A stretch of 64,000 bases of DNA from an uncultured Collinsella sp. (lineage in GTDB: Bacteria > Actinomycetota > Coriobacteriia > Coriobacteriales > Coriobacteriaceae). How positions within the stretch are numbered: the stretch's first letter is position 1; the number at the start of each line of letters is the position of its first letter. This document shows positions 27,408-35,096 of the stretch, one piece after another. The DNA is taken from contig UQKV01000006.1 of the NCBI GenBank assembly GCA_900541665.1, forward strand, positions 4,876 to 68,875, given 5' to 3'. The translations under genes and the position numbers were made by a program. The notes beneath the pieces are model-generated. The model was not told the origin of the DNA and searched no databases. It worked only from the letters and a program-made list of their open reading frames with translations.

Positions 27408-27731
27408 CTATATAAGGCTCAAGACGATATAGAGCACGATGCCCGAGACGCAGCACCACAGCATCGATTTTGTCTTGACCGCCACGGCCACGACGCCGGC
27501 GGCCGCAATCCAGGGAACCAAGGCAGGCCAGAATCCCGCGTCGAACGCGCCGGGGTTCACCAAGTCGCTGGCGACCAGCGCGGCAAAGGCAGCGGGCGGG
27601 ATATAGCCCAGGGCCTCGGTAATGCGGGGCGACAGGGTCCGCCCGCGCAAGGCGAACGCCGGCGCGATGCGAAAGAACGCGATAGCAGCCCACGACGACA
27701 GCCACAGAACCAAGAACTCGTTAACGGGCAT
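27408..27731 (-). CDS. azlD: AzlD family branched-chain amino acid export subunit
   Basis: This 107-aa membrane protein has four hydrophobic segments and the AzlD pattern (ALGYIPPAAFAALVASDL, TKSMLWCCVSGIVLYIVL). It works with the adjacent AzlC to export branched-chain amino acids or analogues. The ATG at 27729-27731 overlaps the azlC stop by 11 nt, a coupled arrangement. The open frame extends upstream to 28145, but that part is a shadow of azlC in another frame. Confidence 0.85.
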   Translation of the reverse strand: MPVNEFLVLWLSSWAAIAFFRIAPAFALRGRTLSPRITEALGYIPPAAFAALVASDLVNPGAFDAGFWPALVPWIAAAGVVAVAVKTKSMLWCCVSGIVLYIVLSLI

Positions 27732-28413
27732 CGCGGGCACCTCTTCCGTCAAATACAGCATCGCACGCCAGAGCAATGGCAATGCCGACCACGACGCTTG
27801 CCGGCACGGCAATATTCGTGAGGCCCAAGAACTTGCATACGGCGACGGACATCGCGCCCGAAACCGCTGCGACAACGTTGCCGCGCGACAGTCGCTGCGA
27901 AAAGAGCAGGCAGATAAAAAGCGATGTGCAGACAAAGCCCGCAATAGCGGTGGGGACATCGACAACAGTGCCGACAACGGCGCCCATCGTGCACGAAACG
28001 CCCCATGTCGCGATGAGGATCGCGTTGAGCACAAAGGACTCGCGCGGGCCCCAATCCTCCCCTTCAACCAACTTGGCAAGCGAGATGCCATATGCCTCCT
28101 CGGTAAGTGTCGCGGCAACAGCCAGCGTCTGACGCTTCGAGGCACCCCTCAGATGCGGCGCGATCGATGCCGAGTAAAGCGCAAAACGCGAGGAGATGGC
28201 GGCAACGCTCGCGATAATCGAAGGTGCCGGTACACCCGCCAGCCAAAGATTGCAGATCATAAACTGGCCGCTGCCCGTCACAAACGTGCTGCTCAGAGCA
28301 AAAACCATCCAGGGTTCCATTCCCGTCTGCCCCATGATCATTCCGCACGGCGCGCCTATTGCAACATAGGTAAGCATCACTGGCCAGACGGTTCTAACGA
28401 TTTTGAGCACCAT
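27721..28413 (-). CDS. azlC: AzlC family branched-chain amino acid exporter
   Basis: This 230-aa membrane protein belongs to the AzlC/YgaZ family (PVMLTYVAIGAPCGMIMG, SSTFVTGSGQFMICNLWLAG, LTEEAYGISLAKLV). With AzlD it forms a two-subunit exporter. The ATG at 28411-28413 is preferred; a TTG at 28482 with GGTGA upstream would add 23 charged residues not typical of the family. Regulation is not evident. The same window encodes a high-affinity importer for these amino acids (liv), so export and import systems coexist. Confidence 0.85.
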   Translation of the reverse strand: MVLKIVRTVWPVMLTYVAIGAPCGMIMGQTGMEPWMVFALSSTFVTGSGQFMICNLWLAGVPAPSIIASVAAISSRFALYSASIAPHLRGASKRQTLAVAATLTEEAYGISLAKLVEGEDWGPRESFVLNAILIATWGVSCTMGAVVGTVVDVPTAIAGFVCTSLFICLLFSQRLSRGNVVAAVSGAMSVAVCKFLGLTNIAVPASVVVGIAIALACDAVFDGRGARDAR

Positions 28414-28493
28414 ACGCTTCTCATCCTGACAAGGTCTCCGAGCCGCATGTAGCGACACGGCAGAATCATCATCCGACAGCAACCGAGTTCACC

Positions 28494-28499
28494 TACAAT
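28494..28499 (+). promoter_or_regulatory. Candidate -10 box of the HD-domain gene
   Basis: TACAAT lies about 40 nt upstream of the ATG, with CCGACA 15 nt further upstream as a poor -35. Confidence 0.35.
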
Positions 28500-28539
28500 T
28501 GCCACCGGATCGAAAGACACAACTTTTTAGGAAGTCATT

Positions 28540-29352
28540 ATGACAGCTATCGATCGAGACCGGGCGCGCGCGGCCTTCAAAAGCTACACCGATGCCTACG
28601 ACGCCACCAACCCACGCATCGCGCTCAAAATCGAGCATACGTACCACGTGGCCGAGGCGTGCGATGCCGTAGCGCGCGAGCAGGGCTGGTCGTCAGAAGA
28701 TATTGACCTGGCATGGCTTTGCGGCCTGCTACACGATATGGGCCGCTTTGAGCAGCTGCGACGCTGGGACACCTTTAAGGACGCCGAGAGCATGAGCCAT
28801 GCGGCGCTGGGCATCGAGGTCCTCTTTGGCGAGAATCCCGCCGATGCACCCGCCGTAACGAGCATCCGCGACTTTATCGATGACCCGGCAGAAGATGAGC
28901 TCATCCGAGCGAGCATTGCCTATCACAGCGATTTCCGCCTACCCGCGCGGCTCGACGTGCGCACGCGGAGCTTCTGCGATATCGTGCGCGATGGTGACAA
29001 GATGGACATTATGCGCACCATCGCCGACAGCACCGTCGACACTATCCTCAAGGTGGACGAGAAGACGTTTCTCGGCAGCCGTTTCTCGTCGCCGACACTT
29101 GCCGCCTTTGACGAGCACCGCTGCGTCGCACGCGATGAGCGCGATGAGCCCGCCGACTTCTTGGTGGGGCTTATCTGCTTTATGTTTGAGCTCGTCTATC
29201 CGGCAAGCCGCGCGCTGGCGCGCGAACAGGGCGATATCCACCGCCTGCTCGACGCGCCCTTTGGCATTACGCGACCCTTTACCGACCCCGCCACGCAGGC
29301 AACCTGGAGCCGTCTAAAGGACGAGATGCGCGACTGGCTGGCGCGCGCCTAG
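28540..29352 (+). CDS. HD-domain phosphohydrolase
   Basis: This 270-aa cytosolic protein has an HD-superfamily metal site: IEHTYHV (H33), CGLLHDMGRFEQ (H65, D66), a later IAYHSDFRLP and RDGDKMDIMR (aspartate ligand). The full H...HD...D set is present, so it is probably an active metal-dependent phosphohydrolase acting on nucleotides or a similar phosphate ester; the substrate is unknown. The ATG follows TAGGAAGT. It is monocistronic and its stop overlaps the end of the convergent etfA gene by 4 nt. Confidence 0.8.
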   Translation: MTAIDRDRARAAFKSYTDAYDATNPRIALKIEHTYHVAEACDAVAREQGWSSEDIDLAWLCGLLHDMGRFEQLRRWDTFKDAESMSHAALGIEVLFGENPADAPAVTSIRDFIDDPAEDELIRASIAYHSDFRLPARLDVRTRSFCDIVRDGDKMDIMRTIADSTVDTILKVDEKTFLGSRFSSPTLAAFDEHRCVARDERDEPADFLVGLICFMFELVYPASRALAREQGDIHRLLDAPFGITRPFTDPATQATWSRLKDEMRDWLARA

Positions 29353-30554
29353 CGCTCAAGCTGGGCCAGCAGCTCCTCGACGACCTCGACGGCATCACCG
29401 ACAACCTTGTACTGGGCAGCACCAAAAATGGGGGCATCTGGGTCCTCGTTGATGGCGATAATGCACTCCGCCCCACCGATGCCGGCAAGATGCTGGATGG
29501 CGCCCGAAACACCGATACTCACGAGAAGCTTGGGCGAAACCGATACGCCCGTCTGGCCGATCTGATGGCGATACTCTAACCAGCCGGCCTCCACGACAGG
29601 TCGCGTGCAGCCAAGCTCGGCCCCCAGAGCCTCGGCGAGCCTTCGCATCAGCGGCAGGTTTTTCTTGGAACCAATGCCGCGACCCACCACGACCAGGCGC
29701 TCGGCATCGGCGATCGAAGCCTGCTGCCCCCACTCCTCGGCGGGAATCGAAATCTCGACACGAGCCTTAGCATCATCCGCAAGCGATATCTGGGTGATCG
29801 TGCCAGAGCGGTCGTAGTCAAAGTCGGGCGCCTTAAAGATGCCGGGACGAACCGTTGCCATCTGGGGACGATGATTGGGGCAGACGATGGTGGCCATCAG
29901 GTTGCCGCCAAACGCCGGACGCGTCTGTTGCAGCAGTCCCGTCTCCGTATCCATCGAAAGTACGGTGCAGTCAGCCGTAAGGCCCGTCTGCAAGCGCACG
30001 GCAACGCCGGGTGCCAGTTCGCGACCAAAAGCGGTCGCACCGTATAAGATGGCCTCGGGTTTGCGTTCGGCTACCAAATCGCAGATCAAGCGGGCGTAGA
30101 CCTCCGCATCGTTTTGGCGCAGGCGCTCGTCGCGACAGGCCAGGACCTCGTCCGCGCCGGCACAAACCAGGTGTTCGAGATCCCTGAGCGAACCCTCGGG
30201 GCTCATGCCGATCAGTGCCACCAGACGGCAGCCGCGAGCATCGGCAAGCTCGCGCCCCTTGCCCATGAGCTCGTAGGCCACGGGAGCCACGGCGTTGTGC
30301 TCGTCGGTCTGCACGAATGCCCAAATGTCTCGATACGCATCGAGGTCAACCGCGCCGGCGGCCTCGTCACGCTCGATCGAGATAGCGTTGACAGGGCAGG
30401 CGTCGACGCACCCACCGCATAGGATGCAGCCGTCGGTTACGCGGGCGCATCGGCTGGGTCGCTCGCCTTCCACTACGATGCCGCCCGAGGCACAGGCGCG
30501 AACGCAGCGACCGCAGCCGATACAGGCTTCGCTATCGATAATCAGTCCGCTCAT
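29349..30554 (-). CDS. etfA: Electron transfer flavoprotein alpha subunit with N-terminal 2[4Fe-4S] ferredoxin domain
   Basis: This 401-aa protein has an N-terminal ferredoxin module with two CxxCxxCxxxC clusters (Cys 11/14/17/21 and 43/46/49/53), then an EtfA body with the FAD-binding C-terminal region (VEAGWLEYRHQIGQTGVSVS, SIGVSGAIQHLAGI, IIAINEDPDAPIF). EtfA/EtfB pass electrons between a dehydrogenase and other carriers; the ferredoxin module is typical of bifurcating Etf partners such as those of lactate and caffeyl-CoA dehydrogenases. The ATG immediately follows the etfB stop. It is the last gene of the glcD-like/etfB/etfA operon. Confidence 0.93.
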   Translation of the reverse strand: MSGLIIDSEACIGCGRCVRACASGGIVVEGERPSRCARVTDGCILCGGCVDACPVNAISIERDEAAGAVDLDAYRDIWAFVQTDEHNAVAPVAYELMGKGRELADARGCRLVALIGMSPEGSLRDLEHLVCAGADEVLACRDERLRQNDAEVYARLICDLVAERKPEAILYGATAFGRELAPGVAVRLQTGLTADCTVLSMDTETGLLQQTRPAFGGNLMATIVCPNHRPQMATVRPGIFKAPDFDYDRSGTITQISLADDAKARVEISIPAEEWGQQASIADAERLVVVGRGIGSKKNLPLMRRLAEALGAELGCTRPVVEAGWLEYRHQIGQTGVSVSPKLLVSIGVSGAIQHLAGIGGAECIIAINEDPDAPIFGAAQYKVVGDAVEVVEELLAQLER

Positions 30555-31370
30555 CTATGCCATCCCCTCGATAATCTTGGCAAGTTCTACCGCCTGCTCG
30601 GACGCCGTCCCCTCAACGGCCTCGCACGTTTGGTCACGGTCGGGCACAAACGAGCGCACGACCTGTGTCGGCGACCCGGCAAGACCGCAACGCGCGGGGT
30701 CGGCGTTCACGTCGGCGGCACTGACCACGCGCACGTCCGCCTCCTCCGCCGCGCGAATACCGGCAATACTCGGCATACGCAACTGGCCAATCTCCTTGGC
30801 AGCCGTCATCGCGCACGGCATCTCAAGACACACCGTCTCCTCGCCGGCATCGCATCCGTGAACGAGCGCCAGCGAGCCACACGTCGTAAAGCCCGCGCTC
30901 TGCACGCAGCTCACGTCGGTCACACAGGGAATCTCAAAGGCACCGGCAAGCTCGGGACCAATCTGGGCCGTATCGCCATCCACCGCCATCTTGCCGCAGA
31001 TGAGCAGGTCGAAGTCCTCGTCGAGCGCCTCGATGCCGCACTTGAGGGCATAGGTGGTGGCTAGGGTATCGGCGCCCGCAAAGGCTCGGTCGGTCAGCAG
31101 CAGCGCGTCGTCGGCACCGCGGGCGATACAGTCGCGCAGCAGCGATTCGGTCGCGGGGATGCCCATCGACACCACCGTCACGCGCACATCCATGCCAAAG
31201 CCGATAAACTCGTCCTTCAGCGCCAGCGCGCATTCCAAAGCACTCGCGTCAAAGGGATTAATGACCGCCTGCTTGCCATCGCGCACGATGGTATTGGTCT
31301 TGGGGTCCATCTTGACCTCGGTGCTGCCCGGCACCGCCTTGACGCACACCACCATATGGAAATCGCTCAT
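30555..31370 (-). CDS. etfB: Electron transfer flavoprotein beta subunit
   Basis: This 271-aa protein matches EtfB: MVVCVKAVPGSTEVKMDPKT at the N-terminus, NPFDASALECALALKD, and LLLTDRAFAGADTLATTYAL with ICGKMAVDGDTAQIGPELAG, the nucleotide-binding part. In bifurcating Etfs this subunit binds the second FAD where electrons split. The ATG at 31368-31370 is 9 nt from a GGGGG ribosome binding site that lies inside the end of the upstream dehydrogenase gene; a GTG at 31376 is too close to it. It is tightly coupled to both neighbours. Confidence 0.94.
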   Translation of the reverse strand: MSDFHMVVCVKAVPGSTEVKMDPKTNTIVRDGKQAVINPFDASALECALALKDEFIGFGMDVRVTVVSMGIPATESLLRDCIARGADDALLLTDRAFAGADTLATTYALKCGIEALDEDFDLLICGKMAVDGDTAQIGPELAGAFEIPCVTDVSCVQSAGFTTCGSLALVHGCDAGEETVCLEMPCAMTAAKEIGQLRMPSIAGIRAAEEADVRVVSAADVNADPARCGLAGSPTQVVRSFVPDRDQTCEAVEGTASEQAVELAKIIEGMA

Positions 31371-31372
31371 CT

Positions 31373-32974
31373 TCACGCGCCCCCTTTCTGGACGAGCTCA
31401 TCCAAGAGCTTCTCCGAAAACAGGTTGCCGCGACCCAGCTGCCCGTCGGGATCGAGCTGGAGTTTAAGCCGCGCCGACTCGACCATGGCCTCGTGACCGT
31501 ACATCGTCTCTAAAAAGCCCGCCTTGATCTTGCCGACGCCGTGCTCGGCAGAAACGGCACCGCCAATAGCCGTTACCTCCGCAGCCCACTGGGCAAACAG
31601 CTCGCCACCGCGACGGTAGTCCTGCGCATCGCGCGGCAGGATGTTCACATGCAGATGGTTGTTGCCGATGTGTCCCCAGGCAGCAGATTCAAGCCCGCTT
31701 TCGGCCAACGTGCGGCGATAGAGCGCAACGACATCGGCAAGGCACGCGTTGGGCACCGACATGTCCGATCCCAGCTTGGTGATGGTGGGATCCGTGCGGC
31801 GACGCTCGTCGATGAGCATGTTGACGCTCTCGGGCACCGCATGGCGGAAGAATCGCTGACACTCGCGATCGACCTCGGTGCGCGCGACCCATGTCGCATC
31901 GTCGCTGCCGCCCGCAAGCTCCAGTACCCACCCCAAGTGATACAGCTCCTCAGTCGCCTGAACTTCGTCGTCGCAGTCGAGCTCCACGTAGACACAGACC
32001 TTGGCGTCTTTATCGAGCGCCGGCAGCGAGGCGAACGCGGTCGACTGCTCACGCTGACGACGCAGGATATCCAGGGCGCCAGCATCGAAGTACTCGATGG
32101 CAGCCGCATGGGACAGGACGGGGCGCACGGAATCGGTAAAGGACACGGCCTTGTCTTCGCTGTCAAAGAAGCAGCTCACGCCCCAAACGACCGCAGGCGC
32201 CGCCTGCAGGGCAATCTCGAGCTCGGTGATAACGCCGAGCGTGCCGCAAGCGCCGATAAAGAGGTCGATGGCGTCCATATCGTCCGCAACAAAATAACCC
32301 GAGGCATTTTTGGTCTTGGGCATGGTGTAGTCAGGAAGATCGAGCTCGAGTGCACGGCCCTCTGCCGTCACGAGCGACAGGTGGCGGCCCTGGGCAAAAG
32401 CCTCGCCGCGCTGAAGCTCAAGCAAATCGCCATCAGCCAGCGCAACGTGGAGTCCCGCGATATGCGGGCGCATGGGGCCGTAAGCGTAGCTGCGGGCGCC
32501 GGAGGCGTTGCATGCCGCCATGCCGCCCAGACAGGCAGACGCCTCGGTGGGATCGGTGGGAAAGAACTGCTCAGGGGCCTCTTGGAACTCCTCGTAGGCC
32601 TCAAGCGATGCCTGGTCCCAACCAGCAGTCGGCAGCACCTTCCTGCTCAGCTGCTTGCGCAGCTCCGAGAGCACAACGCCCGGCTCCACGCGCAGCAGAA
32701 ATTGACCTTGTTCATCGCGGCGAAGGCCCAAGTAGCGATTCATACGGGAAGTATTGAGGATATGCCCGCCGTGGGGCACGGCACCGGCGGCAAGGCCGGT
32801 TCGGGCGCCCTGAACCGTTACCGGGACACGCTCGGCATGGAGCTTTCCCAAAATGGCGCGGACCTCGTCTTCCGTTATCGGAAACGAGATGCTCGAGGCC
32901 TCACCCGATGCGCGAGACTCATCGCGACCATACTCTTCGAACTCGTCGGTGAAGGGTTTAATGGTTGCAGACAC
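31373..32974 (-). CDS. FAD-binding D-lactate dehydrogenase / GlcD-like oxidoreductase
   Basis: This 533-aa flavoenzyme has a PCMH-type FAD-binding domain (VTVQGARTGLAAGAVPHGGH, DPTEASACLGGMAACNASGA) and a C-terminal FAD-linked oxidase domain (WGHIGNNHLHVNILP, GGAVSAEHGVGKIKAGFLE). It probably oxidises D-lactate or a similar 2-hydroxy acid and hands electrons to EtfAB; this gene order (dehydrogenase-etfB-etfA) matches the electron-confurcating lactate dehydrogenase described in Acetobacterium woodii. The GTG start at 32972-32974 follows AAAGGGGGAG. Its stop overlaps the etfB upstream start region. A candidate promoter with an inverted repeat lies about 90 bp upstream. Confidence 0.88.
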   Translation of the reverse strand: MSATIKPFTDEFEEYGRDESRASGEASSISFPITEDEVRAILGKLHAERVPVTVQGARTGLAAGAVPHGGHILNTSRMNRYLGLRRDEQGQFLLRVEPGVVLSELRKQLSRKVLPTAGWDQASLEAYEEFQEAPEQFFPTDPTEASACLGGMAACNASGARSYAYGPMRPHIAGLHVALADGDLLELQRGEAFAQGRHLSLVTAEGRALELDLPDYTMPKTKNASGYFVADDMDAIDLFIGACGTLGVITELEIALQAAPAVVWGVSCFFDSEDKAVSFTDSVRPVLSHAAAIEYFDAGALDILRRQREQSTAFASLPALDKDAKVCVYVELDCDDEVQATEELYHLGWVLELAGGSDDATWVARTEVDRECQRFFRHAVPESVNMLIDERRRTDPTITKLGSDMSVPNACLADVVALYRRTLAESGLESAAWGHIGNNHLHVNILPRDAQDYRRGGELFAQWAAEVTAIGGAVSAEHGVGKIKAGFLETMYGHEAMVESARLKLQLDPDGQLGRGNLFSEKLLDELVQKGGA

Positions 32975-33320
32975 GCGAACTCCCCCTTTAGCTAACTACA
33001 GTGTTTGCAGGGAGATGTTACCGCATCGTTTCGTCGACGTGTTCGAGACCGTCTCCATAATTGGCGTTTTTTACGTTCGCGCAATTCGGCGAACGGCAAG
33101 GTTTCCTCGGCAGACGATGCTTTTGGCACATATCGCCCCGCCGTCGCCGATCGCGTAAATGTCGCTCGAAAAAAGTTGGAGTATTTTTTGCCGCCCTTTA
33201 CCTGCGGAGACGCCAATCCGTCAAGCATTTGGTCAGAAATTGGTCAAGTAGCGGCTGATACGGTCGGCGTCGACAGCCAAAACCGATAGAAGTTTTGGCC
33301 CAAGAAGCAGGGAGGTTCCC
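32975..33320. other. 346-bp divergent intergenic region
   Basis: No gene is supported here. It contains the candidate promoter and inverted repeat of the lactate dehydrogenase operon (33056-33094) and an A/T-rich patch (33160-33200) that may drive the rightward genes. No riboswitch or tRNA is seen. Confidence 0.5.
33056..33094 (-). promoter_or_regulatory. Candidate promoter and operator of the lactate dehydrogenase/Etf operon
   Basis: On the minus strand TTGCGC (33079-33084) and ATTATG (33056-33061) are spaced 17 bp. The -35 lies inside an inverted repeat, GTTCGC (33075-33080) and GCGAAC (33089-33094), a plausible repressor site. Confidence 0.35.
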
Positions 33321-33617
33321 ATGGCATATTACTGGCCCCAGTACGGCATCGCCATCGAAGTCGACGACGATCCCCATCTCCTGCCTTTCGACGAAGAGGC
33401 ATTCCCCGATACGACGGTCTACCACGTTACCACCGATGTGATCTGCGACCCCGAGTCGTTCTCGGCGCTCGCCCACCATATCGCGCATTTCCACGACATC
33501 GAGCTCCCTCCCGACTTCGAAGAGCTCGTCTACTCGCGCCGCCTGATGCTTCACATGCTCTTTGGAGCGGATCCGTCCACCTTTGCGCGCATCTATACCG
33601 CCAAGGATGCCGCATGA
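33321..33617 (+). CDS. Hypothetical protein, 98 aa
   Basis: I do not recognise this family. The product is a small acidic cytosolic protein (MAYYWPQYGIAIEVDDDPHL at the start) without signal peptide, membrane segment or cysteine pairs. A GGGAGG ribosome binding site lies 7 nt before the ATG, and codon use matches the surrounding genes, so it is likely a real gene. Its stop overlaps the start of the next gene by 4 nt (ATGA-type), implying co-translation with the exported protein that follows. It may be the regulatory or cytosolic member of the small gene cluster up to 36527. Confidence 0.7.
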   Translation: MAYYWPQYGIAIEVDDDPHLLPFDEEAFPDTTVYHVTTDVICDPESFSALAHHIAHFHDIELPPDFEELVYSRRLMLHMLFGADPSTFARIYTAKDAA

Positions 33618-34123
33618 GCGCAAAGAAGCCGCCCTGCTTTGCAGGCCTGGGTCGTCGCAAGAAGCTCATCGTTGCCTGTTTGGCCATCGTCTGCGCCCTT
33701 GTCGCCGTAGGACTATACGCTTGGCAGTCGCAGCCCGTACCCGAGGCGGGCGCTTCGGTTACGACGGCGGAGGGCAAAACGCGTCAGGAAATCCAAGATG
33801 AGCTCGACGCTATCGTCCGCGACAACATGATGACGATTTCGGTCGCACCGGTCGCCCAGCTGCAGGAGGACGGCAAGCTGCGCGTCAACGTCCAAAACGT
33901 CCAAGACAATAAATTTCCCCAGCGATTCCGCGTCATCCAAAACGACGAGACCATGTACGAATCCGGTGTGGTCGAGACCGGCAAGACAATCGAGACATGC
34001 CCCGCCGGCGACATCAAAGAAGGCGAGGCGTACATCGAGATCCAAGCACTCGATGCCAAGACCCTCGACAGCCACGGCAATCCGACACGTGTCAAGGTAC
34101 GGGTTGAGCAAGCCGAGAACTAG
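33614..34123 (+). CDS. Membrane-anchored hypothetical protein, 169 aa
   Basis: The protein has a basic N-terminus (RRKK) followed by one hydrophobic segment (about residues 18-38, LIVACLAIVCALVAVGLYAW) and a soluble outer domain of about 130 residues that looks beta-rich (SVAPVAQLQEDGKLRVNVQN, VETGKTIETC). No lipobox or sorting signal is present. Family unknown; it resembles small cell-surface or pilus-associated proteins only in layout. The start overlaps the upstream gene. Confidence 0.68.
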   Translation: MSAKKPPCFAGLGRRKKLIVACLAIVCALVAVGLYAWQSQPVPEAGASVTTAEGKTRQEIQDELDAIVRDNMMTISVAPVAQLQEDGKLRVNVQNVQDNKFPQRFRVIQNDETMYESGVVETGKTIETCPAGDIKEGEAYIEIQALDAKTLDSHGNPTRVKVRVEQAEN

Positions 34124-34213
34124 CTTTTCCGGCCGACGCGGCACCGCACGCAATTCACCAGCATTCGTCCAATCATCGCGGGGACGGCCCGCGGCGAATA
34201 GAAAGGAATGACC

Positions 34214-34813
34214 ATGGACATCACCAGGAACATGGACGGAGCCAGAGCGCTCGTCGTGGGCGCAGGGCTCGCGCTCGCGCTCGCAATGGGCGCCGCCCCG
34301 ACGCCAGCTATGGCAGCCGGGCGCGTTGGAACCACGAAAGTAATGGTCAGGACCGAAATCGACAACGTTGAGTTCAAAGTTCCGACGGTTATTCCCTTCG
34401 TCGCCAAGGCCGACGGCACGCTTCAGGGCCCCTCAGAAGACGCGACCACCATCGACAATCATTCGGCCTACGGCATCCATGTCACCAACATGAAGATCGA
34501 CGCCATGAACACCTGGACCATTGCCGCCGACGCCAAGGCCGGAACCGCGCAGAACTCCATCGACTTTAAAGTCGGCCCCGACGGCGCACTCCAGAACGCC
34601 AGCGCCGCAATGCAGGGGACGGGCCTCGATCTTTCCAAGAACGCAGCCTTCGACATGGGCTACCAGGGCATTGCCGGCGGCACAGACAAAATTAAGCTCA
34701 AGACAAGCGGAAACGTCGCCCGCGTCACGCGCGACATCTTCCGCGTAACCGGCGAAGGCGATCAGGTTGCAACGATCACCTGGACGGTCGAGCCCGGTGC
34801 GCACACGGCATAA
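34214..34813 (+). CDS. Secreted hypothetical protein, 199 aa
   Basis: The product has a Sec signal peptide (ALVVGAGLALALAMGAAPTP, cleavage likely after AMAA) and a mature beta-rich domain of about 165 residues with no cysteines. Segments such as VEFKVPTVIPFVAKADGTL and NSAYGIHVTNMKIDAMNTW suggest an immunoglobulin-like or adhesin-type surface domain, but I cannot name a family. The ATG at 34214 is 6 nt from GAAAGGA; the ATG six bases earlier abuts that site and is less likely. It overlaps the start of the next gene. Confidence 0.7.
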   Translation: MDITRNMDGARALVVGAGLALALAMGAAPTPAMAAGRVGTTKVMVRTEIDNVEFKVPTVIPFVAKADGTLQGPSEDATTIDNHSAYGIHVTNMKIDAMNTWTIAADAKAGTAQNSIDFKVGPDGALQNASAAMQGTGLDLSKNAAFDMGYQGIAGGTDKIKLKTSGNVARVTRDIFRVTGEGDQVATITWTVEPGAHTA

Positions 34814-35078
34814 GGCTGTCGCCCTGGCCGCCGCCGTCAGCATCCTAGCGTTTGGGCCAGCCATGGCCTTTGCCCAGCAAGAACAGGCGCAGGCCGCCAC
34901 GCAAGTGACGGTCGACCTCTCGGAGCTCGACCGCGGCGACCGCGAGGAACCGTTGGCGCAGACAGGCGACAAACGATGGCTCTTGGCAGCAGGCGCCGCA
35001 GCAGCAGGCGCGGGAACCGCCGGCCTCGGTCTGCACATCAAACGCAGCCAGAAACAAAACACGGACAGGCCGCACTAA
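34797..35078 (+). CDS. Small surface protein with LAQTG sorting-like signal, 93 aa
   Basis: Reading from the GTG at 34797, the product has a signal peptide (KAVALAAAVSILAFGPAMAF), only about 35 mature residues, then LAQTGDKR, a hydrophobic helix (WLLAAGAAAAGAGTAGLGL) and a basic tail (HIKRSQKQ). This is the layout of a sortase substrate with LAQTG in place of LPXTG. The start overlaps the preceding gene by 17 nt, consistent with translational coupling, since there is no strong ribosome binding site. Almost nothing would remain after sorting, so it may serve as an anchor or base subunit. No sortase gene is in the window. Confidence 0.6.
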   Translation: MRTRHKAVALAAAVSILAFGPAMAFAQQEQAQAATQVTVDLSELDRGDREEPLAQTGDKRWLLAAGAAAAGAGTAGLGLHIKRSQKQNTDRPH

Positions 35079-35096
35079 ATTAGCTAAGGAGACCCC

